A stretch of DNA of 5,906 nucleotides, taken from the NCBI GenBank assembly GCA_025455285.1, contig JALOMU010000354.1:1-5906 (forward strand). Direction: 5' to 3'. Shown here in pieces: positions 1-5,247 of this stretch; the stretch's first letter is position 1, and the number at the start of each line of letters is the position of its first letter. A model generated the notes under the pieces. It made no database searches. It was not told the DNA's origin and saw nothing but the letters and a program-made list of their open reading frames with translations. Source of the DNA: Flavihumibacter sp. (GTDB lineage: Bacteria > Bacteroidota > Bacteroidia > Chitinophagales > Chitinophagaceae). The position numbers and the translations under genes are program-made.

Positions 1-648
1 TTTCACATTGAGTTTGAGTCGGCTGTTGATATATGGTTTAATGTGTTGAATGGCGGATGCCTGTACAATGATACTTCTGTTTAGCCTGAAAAACTGTCGT
101 GGATCCAGCACCAGTTCCAGACTTTCCAGCGTGTAGTCTACAATGTAACGAGTACCGTCATGCGCGTTTAAATATACAATTTTATTGTCGGCAGAGAAAT
201 AAGCGATATCGGCGGTATCTATAAAGAAACTGCGACTGCCAATTCTGGCCAGAAAACGTGATTTATAGGTCTTGGTAAGGATCGTATTTTTCCCTGACAG
301 AAGATCCAGTTTGTCGAGGGCCTGTTTAAGTGCAGATTTGGTAACAGGTTTTAGTAAATAATCAATGCTCATCAATTTGAATGCATCCATCGCATAAGAA
401 TCAAATGCGGTAGTCAGAATGATGGGACATTGAGATTTGATTGTTCTGAAAATTTCGAAGGATGGTCCATCTGAGAGCTGAATATCCATGAGAATCAGGT
501 CAGGTGATGGATTTTCATTCAGCCATTGAATGGTTTCTGAAATACTATCCGTGACAGCCGCTACAACCGCAGACGGGCGCAATTGTTGGAGGAGTACTGT
601 CAGACGTTCCGCAGCCAATGGCTCATCTTCAACAATAAGCGTTCGCAT
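1..648 (-). CDS. LytTR-family response regulator, 3' end (C-terminus) cut by window edge
   Basis: This is the cytoplasmic DNA-binding response regulator partner of the LytS-type kinase encoded just upstream. The open frame runs from ATG at 646-648 to the window edge without a stop, giving 216 residues. A receiver domain spans about residues 1-115. It starts MRTLIVEDEP (acidic pocket E7/D8), has the phospho-acceptor D55 in LILMDIQLSDG, T79/T80, and K100 in DYLLKP. A LytTR DNA-binding domain starts near residue 130, with FLARIGSRSFFI, the IAYFSADNKIVYL stretch and FFRLNRSIIV at 186-195. Relatives are usually about 240-250 residues, so perhaps 25-35 residues are missing. The gene follows the kinase gene by 29 nt and should be cotranscribed with it. 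No Shine-Dalgarno is evident; the leader is AT-rich and lies inside a 21-bp tandem duplication. The target genes cannot be read from the window. The family call is very secure. Confidence 0.95.
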   Translation of the reverse strand, partial: MRTLIVEDEPLAAERLTVLLQQLRPSAVVAAVTDSISETIQWLNENPSPDLILMDIQLSDGPSFEIFRTIKSQCPIILTTAFDSYAMDAFKLMSIDYLLKPVTKSALKQALDKLDLLSGKNTILTKTYKSRFLARIGSRSFFIDTADIAYFSADNKIVYLNAHDGTRYIVDYTLESLELVLDPRQFFRLNRSIIVQASAIQHIKPYINSRLKLNVK

Positions 649-690
649 AAACGAGATTAGGTTATTAATAAACGAGATTAGGTTATTAAT
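647..690. repeat. Perfect 21-bp tandem duplication at the kinase/regulator junction
   Basis: Positions 647-667 and 668-688 are identical 21-bp units, each starting ATAAACGAGATTAGG on the plus strand, and the next two bases (689-690) still match the repeat. The duplication covers the last codons and stop of the kinase gene and runs to the start codon of the regulator gene. Because 21 is a multiple of three, the second copy repeats the Leu-Ile-Thr-stop reading in the kinase frame (stops at 678-680 and 657-659). Inference: the original spacer was 8 nt and the duplication lengthened it to 29 nt. Confidence 0.97.
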
Positions 691-1697
691 GGTAAATGAA
701 CACTGAAAATCCGGTCGTCCTTTTTGATGCTGATCGTCTGGCCGGTACTTAATTCATATCGCTGACGGATATTATTAAGCCCTATTTGCGTTGACGGTTC
801 AACGGGACTTTTGATTTGCAGGTTATTACTAACAACCAAACTGTTGTTTCCGTTCACTGAAATATCAATAACCAGTGGGAATTGTTTAGACAATATATTA
901 TGCTTGATGGCATTCTCGATCAACAATTGTAAAGCGCCAGGTACAATTCGCTTGTCTTTTTCGCCTTCCTGAACATACAGGGAGATGGATAAACTTTCGG
1001 GGAATCGTTTGGTTAACAGGAAGATATAAGGCTGAATAAACTCGAGTTCCGACCGTAGAGAAACCAATTCCTTATCCTGATTGCTTAATAAATAACGATA
1101 AACCGCAGCGAATGATTCAACAAACTCATTGGCCTCCGGGTTGTTTTTAACTAGAAGTCCCGAAAGTACATTCAGGTTATTAAAAAGGAAATGGGGATTG
1201 ATCTGGTTTCGGATAATCTGAAGTTGTGCCTGTGCAGTGTTTCTCTTGAGCGCTTCCGCTTCCACTTCTTTTTGCCGGAGGTTACCAATGAAAACAAACA
1301 ATGCATTAATGATGTGCAAGAACAGGTTGATCCTGGTAGCATACATGGTAGTCAGCTTCATAGGGAGAGAAACAGCAGCGCCTCTGAGTCCTGCAAGGCC
1401 CCTTGCAGTAATGGCAATGATAACCAGTGCGATTAATACAGATGCGATGGTTCCTGCAAGGAAAGAAATACCGATTCGGGTGAGTTGTGTTTTGTTAGTC
1501 CAGGATTTCTGAATTCGGTTATCGAGTTCGCGGTTCAACTCCCAAACTCCCAGTGTAACCAGCAAAATGGTAAGCAGGCTAAGATACCAGGGAGCTTGAA
1601 TCTGATAATAGGTATAGACTTCGGCATAGAGCGTATTCAGGTAAGAATAGCATCCAAGAAAAAGGGCGAACCAGAGTCTGTATTTATGGGCAAACAT
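678..1697 (-). CDS. LytS/YehU-type sensor histidine kinase (His_kinase family), four-helix membrane sensor
   Basis: This is an inner-membrane sensor kinase that autophosphorylates and passes phosphate to the LytTR regulator encoded 29 nt downstream. In the 339-residue product, four hydrophobic segments lie at about 7-25, 37-53, 74-98 and 122-140, with very short loops and no large extracellular sensor domain. A charged, probably coiled-coil linker (about 141-163) leads to the His_kinase motif RNQINPHFLFNNLN, in which H169 is the expected phosphorylated residue. The ATP-binding part has an N box (LLIENAIKHN, 258-267) and a G box (GLNNIRQRY, 306-314), and ends shortly after, as is normal for this short-tailed family. 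The start at 1697 gives a clean first membrane helix and has no obvious Shine-Dalgarno. A 13-bp hairpin ends only 19 nt upstream of it, and a possible promoter lies at 1766-1773. The signal sensed is unknown. Confidence 0.95.
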   Translation of the reverse strand: MFAHKYRLWFALFLGCYSYLNTLYAEVYTYYQIQAPWYLSLLTILLVTLGVWELNRELDNRIQKSWTNKTQLTRIGISFLAGTIASVLIALVIIAITARGLAGLRGAAVSLPMKLTTMYATRINLFLHIINALFVFIGNLRQKEVEAEALKRNTAQAQLQIIRNQINPHFLFNNLNVLSGLLVKNNPEANEFVESFAAVYRYLLSNQDKELVSLRSELEFIQPYIFLLTKRFPESLSISLYVQEGEKDKRIVPGALQLLIENAIKHNILSKQFPLVIDISVNGNNSLVVSNNLQIKSPVEPSTQIGLNNIRQRYELSTGQTISIKKDDRIFSVHLPLIT

Positions 1698-1716
1698 GGG
1701 TAGAGGTTAAGTAAGA

Positions 1717-1748
1717 AGATAGTTCCGGCGTTAAAGCCGGAACTATCT
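1717..1748 (-). terminator. Hairpin after the FAS1 operon, likely rho-independent terminator, also just before the kinase gene
   Basis: Perfect 13-bp arms (1717-1729 and 1736-1748) enclose a 6-nt loop, and the stem core is GTTCCGGC/GCCGGAAC. On the minus strand the stem is followed by the pyrimidine-rich TCTTACTTAACCTC rather than a pure T run, so it is a moderate rather than textbook terminator. It lies 37 nt past the stop of the downstream FAS1 gene and ends 19 nt before the kinase ATG. On the plus strand no T tract follows and no gene ends there, which favours the minus-strand reading. It could also act in the kinase leader. Confidence 0.75.
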
Positions 1749-1765
1749 AGCCATCCCCGCAGTAT

Positions 1766-1773
1766 CAAAACTA
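1766..1773 (-). promoter_or_regulatory. Possible Bacteroidota -7 box (TAGTTTTG) for the kinase/regulator operon
   Basis: The minus strand reads TAGTTTTG, a full match to the Bacteroidota TAnnTTTG element, 12 nt after the FAS1 stop codon. No good TTTG is visible at the expected -33 position, where the sequence reads about TCGCGTTA. With usual geometry transcription would start near 1762, giving a leader of about 65 nt that contains the 1717-1748 hairpin. An eight-base match with six fixed positions can occur by chance in a gap this size, so this remains tentative. Confidence 0.35.
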
Positions 1774-1784
1774 CTACAATCTTT

Positions 1785-2726
1785 CTACAGGATAACGCGA
1801 TCGATCACATGAACCACACCGTTGGTGGCAGTGATATTAAATGTAGCTCCAGGGGTAGTGGTAACTACGTTGCTCGCTGTGCTGCTGCTGCCAGTTACTT
1901 TTACGCTGGGCGGATTTGTACCAATAGTCAGGGTAGTTCCGCTGCGTAATGTTGGTGCAGTAGCATTGTTGATCAGGTCGCTTGCATATACGTTGGTAGC
2001 AATAACGTGCTGAGCAACAACTGCTGTAACTTCAGCTACAGTCATACCGTCGATTGTTGCCTGGGTTACACCGGCAGCCTGGAAGGCAGCGTTAGTAGGT
2101 GCAAACACGGTATATTTACCTGGGCTGCTAATTGCATTCACCAGCCCTGCTTTGGTAACAGCAGAAACCAGGATAGAGAAATTAGGAGATCCTGTTGCGA
2201 TTCCCGCAATGGTTAGTGTTGGCGGAATCAGCACATTGCTGATTACATGAATCACACCATTGCTGGCAGCTACATCCGCAGTTTTTACAGACACTCCATT
2301 CACAAACACTCCATTTGCGTTCCTGGAAGCAAAGATTAATTTTTGTCCAAGTGTACGCACGCTGTCACTTGCAGGTACGTTTGCAGAACCCACTCTTGCG
2401 CCAACTACATGGTAGAGCAGAATATCAGCCAACGCCTGTGGGGTTGCGCTGTTGATAAAGGCCTGGTTGATACCGGCTGCAGCGAAGGCTTCATTATCAG
2501 GTGCAAACACAGTCAGATTTCCGGGAGCCGCCAACTCATCTGCTAATCCAGCTTTGGAAACCGCAGCAAGGAGCAGGGAGAAATTCGGATTGGTAGCAAC
2601 CACATCTGTAATAGTTGGATCTGCCGGCTCATTGTCATCGTCATCGTCAGAACAAGCCGAGAATGTAAATACACTGAATAAAGCCACCGCGATCAGAAGT
2701 AAGCGGGATGTCATAAATTTTTTCAT
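1785..2726 (-). CDS. Tandem-FAS1 (fasciclin) lipoprotein, probably surface-exposed
   Basis: This is an envelope lipoprotein with two FAS1 domains, a fold generally linked to adhesion and extracellular-matrix interaction. Starting at ATG 2724-2726 the product has 313 residues. MKKF is followed by a hydrophobic signal peptide and a lipobox ending SAC, with C25 as the lipid-bearing residue. Next comes SDDDDDNE, which resembles the acidic export tract reported for surface lipoproteins of Bacteroidota. FAS1 domain 1 (about 38-168) contains LTVFAPDNEAF, LLYHVV and GVIHVISNVLIP. Domain 2 (about 172-313) contains YTVFAPTNAAF, AQHVIA and a normal terminal GVVHVIDRVIL. The 2726 start is preferred over an in-frame TTG at 2765 because it leaves a standard signal peptide and gives an ATGA overlap with the upstream gene. 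A weak AAAAGGAAA lies at 2737-2745, somewhat far from the ATG. The two FAS1 genes look like an ancient duplication. Ligand and exact role are unknown. Confidence 0.93.
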   Translation of the reverse strand: MKKFMTSRLLLIAVALFSVFTFSACSDDDDDNEPADPTITDVVATNPNFSLLLAAVSKAGLADELAAPGNLTVFAPDNEAFAAAGINQAFINSATPQALADILLYHVVGARVGSANVPASDSVRTLGQKLIFASRNANGVFVNGVSVKTADVAASNGVIHVISNVLIPPTLTIAGIATGSPNFSILVSAVTKAGLVNAISSPGKYTVFAPTNAAFQAAGVTQATIDGMTVAEVTAVVAQHVIATNVYASDLINNATAPTLRSGTTLTIGTNPPSVKVTGSSSTASNVVTTTPGATFNITATNGVVHVIDRVIL

Positions 2727-3763
2727 GATGCTAGATTTTCCTTTTGTAACAGAATCGAAAGGCAAAAGATGAACAGAATGGAGTGAGTTGTTGAATGAAT
2801 GGGGTCAATCACATGCACTACTCCATTAGTGGCAAGCAGGTCTGTAATGGTAATATTAGACGCTGTACCATTTGCATTACCCTTTACTCTTGCACCGGAT
2901 CCTAAACTGATTTCCAATGTACTGCCCTGGAAAGTGGGAACATCATCACCATCTACCAGATCAGAACTGAATACCCGGGCACCAACAATTACATGGTATG
3001 CCAGCACATTTAACAGGAAGCCTGGATCGGTATTGTTAATTACCTCAACTGAAGTTAATCCGGCTGCGGCAAATGCCTGATTGGTAGGAGCGAATACGGT
3101 AAACGGGCCATCGCTGCTGAGGATAGCAGCAACATTAGTACCTGTAGCACCTGCGCGGAGTACTGCTGCCACCAGGAAACTAAGATTTGTATTTCCGGAT
3201 GCCAGCGCAACAATATTTCCCGGAGCAGGAATGAGTACACGATCTACAACATGAATCACTCCATTGGAACAATCAATATCAGCGATAATTACTTTAACAC
3301 CATTGATAAATACATTTCCGGCACTTGTACGGGTAACGTATAAAGGTTGACCATTCAGACTGGGAACCGGGGTATTGCTGGCCTGAGGGATTTCAGCAGC
3401 AAATACTTCATCCCCAACAACATGATACAATAAGATAGCTTTCAGCACATCAACAGGAGCTTTTGCGATATCTGATACTGTTCTGAAACCAGCCGCTCTG
3501 AATGCATCATCTGTAGGCGCAAATACAGTGAGGTTCGCCTTTTTATCGTTCAGTGCAGGAACCAGGCCAGTACGGGCTACAGCCGCTTTAAGCAGACTGA
3601 AACGTCCGTCTGATGAAGCAACTTCCCAGATTGTTTTTTTCTTCGCCTGGTTTTTCCATGGTGGAGGAATAGGACCCATTTTCTGACAACTGGCAAGAAA
3701 TAATACTGCAAGCAATGGCAGCGCCCATGTACGGGCAAATCGTAGAATAGTTTTGTTTAGCAT
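2723..3763 (-). CDS. Tandem-FAS1 (fasciclin) lipoprotein with abnormal C-terminal extension
   Basis: This is the first gene of the FAS1 pair (346 residues). Its signal peptide has a lipobox FLASC, with C26 as the predicted lipidated residue, followed by QKMGPIPPPWKNQAKKK. That stretch is basic and proline-rich, without the acidic tract of the neighbour, so it may stay on the periplasmic face (inference). FAS1 domain 1 (about 43-180) has LTVFAPTDDAF, LLYHVV and GVIHVVDRVLIP. Domain 2 (about 182-320) has FTVFAPTNQAF, LAYHVIVG and NGVVHVID. Instead of the usual R-V-[LI]-[LI] ending, the frame continues from P321 (codon 2801-2803) for 26 residues, including a hydrophobic SILFIFCLSILL, to a TGA at 2723-2725. 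That TGA overlaps the next gene's ATG (ATGA), which suggests translational coupling. The tail looks like translated spacer DNA and may reflect a small deletion or frameshift. The start at 3763 fits the signal peptide; no clear promoter or Shine-Dalgarno is seen upstream. Confidence 0.92.
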   Translation of the reverse strand: MLNKTILRFARTWALPLLAVLFLASCQKMGPIPPPWKNQAKKKTIWEVASSDGRFSLLKAAVARTGLVPALNDKKANLTVFAPTDDAFRAAGFRTVSDIAKAPVDVLKAILLYHVVGDEVFAAEIPQASNTPVPSLNGQPLYVTRTSAGNVFINGVKVIIADIDCSNGVIHVVDRVLIPAPGNIVALASGNTNLSFLVAAVLRAGATGTNVAAILSSDGPFTVFAPTNQAFAAAGLTSVEVINNTDPGFLLNVLAYHVIVGARVFSSDLVDGDDVPTFQGSTLEISLGSGARVKGNANGTASNITITDLLATNGVVHVIDPIHSTTHSILFIFCLSILLQKENLAS

Positions 3764-3861
3764 AACAAAGAGTTTGAGATATTACAGTTAGAACAATTGT
3801 TAAGATTTTAACAGGGGAGTGAATTGTAGATTTTCGGGCGTGAACTGCTTTTCTGTTTACC

Positions 3862-3887
3862 CTACCCGTCGGTTACCCGACGGGTAG
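3862..3887. promoter_or_regulatory. Perfect 11-bp inverted repeat in the divergent FAS1/mtfA intergenic region (candidate operator)
   Basis: The arms CTACCCGTCGG (3862-3872) and CCGACGGGTAG (3877-3887) pair perfectly around a 4-nt TTAC loop. It is markedly GC-rich within an otherwise AT-rich gap of about 130 bp (3764-3899) between divergent genes. Since neither neighbour ends here, a terminator is unlikely. An operator for a dimeric regulator, or a hairpin in a 5' leader, fits better. It ends 12 nt before the mtfA ATG and starts 98 nt before the FAS1 start codon. The rest of the gap contains only a short AACAATTGTT palindrome at 3792-3801 and no other recognisable element. Confidence 0.6.
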
Positions 3888-3888
3888 T

Positions 3889-3896
3889 TACATTTG
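3889..3896 (+). promoter_or_regulatory. Possible Bacteroidota -7 box (TACATTTG) directly before mtfA
   Basis: TACATTTG is a full match to TAnnTTTG. With the box at about -11 to -4, transcription would begin at 3900, exactly at the A of the mtfA ATG, implying a leaderless mRNA. No TTTG is present at the expected -33 position, which is occupied by the 3862-3887 inverted repeat. A weaker alternative, TAGATTTT at 3827-3834, would instead put the inverted repeat in a transcribed leader. Evidence is motif-only. Confidence 0.3.
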
Positions 3897-3899
3897 TAT

Positions 3900-4691
3900 A
3901 TGTTTGGACTTGTATTTTTTGGAGTGCTGATACTGGCACTCATCTGGTGGAAACAGGCAGATCGCAAAAAACAGGATGCTACACCCCTACCAGCTAATAT
4001 TTCCGGGATCCTGGAACAGGAGGTGGCATATTTTCGATCCCTGCCAGAGAACGATAAATCGCGATTTAAAACTGAAGTGGAAGATTTCCTGCGTAAGACG
4101 CGTATTACACCTGTAGGAACAGAAATCTATGACTCCGACAGAGTGCTGGTTGCTGCCAGTGCCGTTATTCCCATCTTTGGATTTCCCGAATGGCATTACA
4201 GCAACCTTACCGACGTGTTGATTTACAATGATAGTTTTGACCATGAATTTGATACCAAATCCCGCGACCGGAATATCCTGGGTATGGTTGGATCCGGTGT
4301 TATGAACCACAAAATGATCCTCAGCAAACAGGCCTTACGGGAAGGATTCTCCAACAAAACAGATAAACACAATACGGCCATTCATGAATTTGTACATCTG
4401 CTTGACAAGGCAGATGGCGCTGTTGACGGAATTCCTGAAGCACTGCTCTCCAAACAATATTGCCTGCCCTGGCTGAAGCTGATTCACCGGAAAATAGAAG
4501 AAATCAAAGAGAAGGAATCGGATATCAACCCCTATGGCGCAACCAGCCAGACAGAGTTTTTTGCAGTAGCTGCCGAATACTTTTTTGAACGCCCGGCATT
4601 ATTGAAATCCAAACATCCAAAGTTATATGAAATGATGGAGAAAATATTTAAGCAGGCACCGCCAACCCGGATTTCAGGATCAAAACAGTAA
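3900..4691 (+). CDS. mtfA: MtfA-like zinc-dependent peptidase (M90 family), N-terminal membrane anchor
   Basis: This is a metallopeptidase of the Mlc titration factor A family (M90). With ATG at 3900 it has 263 residues; a TTG at 3894 would add two, but the ATG is preferred. Residues 1-18 form one hydrophobic helix followed by WWKQADRKKQ. By the positive-inside rule this puts the catalytic domain in the cytoplasm (inference). The zinc motif is HEFVH at 162-166 within TAIHEFVHLLD. The third ligand expected from the E. coli family member is E219 in TEFFAVAAEYFFERP, so all catalytic residues are present. E. coli MtfA is soluble, binds the repressor Mlc and affects glucose-PTS expression. Whether that role holds here is unknown, because no Mlc or PTS gene is in view. 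The gene is divergent from the FAS1 pair and its last 44 nt overlap lutC tail-to-tail. The family call is strong; the biological role is open. Confidence 0.92.
   Translation: MFGLVFFGVLILALIWWKQADRKKQDATPLPANISGILEQEVAYFRSLPENDKSRFKTEVEDFLRKTRITPVGTEIYDSDRVLVAASAVIPIFGFPEWHYSNLTDVLIYNDSFDHEFDTKSRDRNILGMVGSGVMNHKMILSKQALREGFSNKTDKHNTAIHEFVHLLDKADGAVDGIPEALLSKQYCLPWLKLIHRKIEEIKEKESDINPYGATSQTEFFAVAAEYFFERPALLKSKHPKLYEMMEKIFKQAPPTRISGSKQ
4648..4691. other. Convergent 44-bp overlap of mtfA and lutC coding ends
   Basis: The mtfA stop (TAA 4689-4691, plus strand) and the lutC stop (TAA 4648-4650, minus strand) lie inside each other's genes. The shared segment encodes the MtfA tail around APPTRISGSKQ and, on the opposite strand, the last LutC strand LTVLILKSGLAVPA. 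I see no terminator hairpin in or next to the overlap, so transcripts from both sides probably run into the opposite gene. Confidence 0.9.
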
Positions 4692-5247
4692 GCGCAACCG
4701 GGCCATGTGCACCAATTACCAGGGATTGCTCAATATCTGCTGTTTTAGAAGGGCCCGCAATAAAAACACCAAAGCCATCTTCATTAATCCGGATACGTTG
4801 ATACGCGTCATGCATGGTAGGAACCAGCTCCTCTTCCCGTAATACCAATACAAGTTCTTGTGCGATGAAAGGTAAAATTCGGTTACCCATGGACGTTTCC
4901 TCCACCCAAATCGCACCGTTCTCTGCAACACCCAGACTTCCCAGGATATAGACCCGATCGAGTTTCTCCAATTCGGTAAGATCCGGTGAAATCTCATCTA
5001 CACTTGAAAATCCATTCAGCCTGTTTAAAATTAATCGGCCTTCCTGTCTTGCATGTTCAATTTCCAGGGTAAGATCTGCAGCCTGATCAACTAACTGAAC
5101 CCTCCCTCCAACGGCATTTACAAATTGTTCAAAAGAAGATATCAACTCTTTGATGGGTGTTACCACTGTATAATCCAATACTGGCAATGGTTTCATTGCC
5201 GGTTGTGCATTTTTAATCGCTTCCAGTATTTGATTTCGGCTACTCAT
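4648..5247 (-). CDS. lutC: Lactate utilisation protein C (LUD domain)
   Basis: This is the LutC-type subunit of the iron-sulphur L-lactate oxidation system (LutABC), a cytoplasmic complex that oxidises L-lactate to pyruvate. The product is 199 residues, shorter than the roughly 240-residue Bacillus LutC but normal for compact LUD-only versions. The LUD domain fills most of the protein. Recognisable motifs are LGSLGVAENGAIWVEET (about 102-118) and, near the end, FIAGPSKTADIEQSLVIGAHGP (about 162-183, written here in part: GPSKTADIEQ), followed by the last strand ALTVLIL. The start at 5245-5247 overlaps the lutB stop as ATGA, so the two genes are probably translationally coupled in one operon read from the right. 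The 3' end overlaps mtfA convergently. No iron-sulphur cysteines are present, as expected for LutC. An alternative label would be LUD/YkgG family protein; the lut context makes LutC the better call. Confidence 0.93.
   Translation of the reverse strand: MSSRNQILEAIKNAQPAMKPLPVLDYTVVTPIKELISSFEQFVNAVGGRVQLVDQAADLTLEIEHARQEGRLILNRLNGFSSVDEISPDLTELEKLDRVYILGSLGVAENGAIWVEETSMGNRILPFIAQELVLVLREEELVPTMHDAYQRIRINEDGFGVFIAGPSKTADIEQSLVIGAHGPVALTVLILKSGLAVPA

Noticed and set aside
1191..1703. Plus-strand open frames of 72-91 codons opposite the kinase gene
   Set aside because: They lie antisense to a well-supported kinase with all family motifs, show no recognisable domain, and look like random shadow frames.
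2727..2765. TTG start at 2765 for the downstream FAS1 lipoprotein
   Set aside because: It would place 13 polar residues before a complete signal peptide; the ATG at 2726 gives a standard lipoprotein leader and an ATGA overlap.
1822..3080. Several plus-strand open frames (up to 106 codons) opposite the FAS1 genes, and a minus-strand one at 3055-3240
   Set aside because: They are antisense or alternate-frame to FAS1 domains with conserved motifs; the low-complexity Ala/Thr/Val coding keeps other frames open.
3792..3801. AACAATTGTT palindrome in the divergent gap
   Set aside because: Ten AT-rich bases are too short to call an operator; it is mentioned only as part of the gap content.
3862..3887. 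Inverted repeat read as a transcription terminator
   Set aside because: Both flanking genes start, rather than end, around it, and neither strand shows a T tract after the stem.
3894..3896. TTG start for mtfA
   Set aside because: An ATG follows two codons later, the extra residues add nothing, and this TTG is part of a promoter-like TAnnTTTG box.
3987..4310. 107-codon minus-strand frame inside mtfA
   Set aside because: It is antisense to the well-supported peptidase gene and lacks any recognisable motif.
4716..4997. 93-codon alternate-frame ORF within lutC
   Set aside because: It is on the same strand in a shifted frame; the LutC frame carries the conserved LUD motifs.
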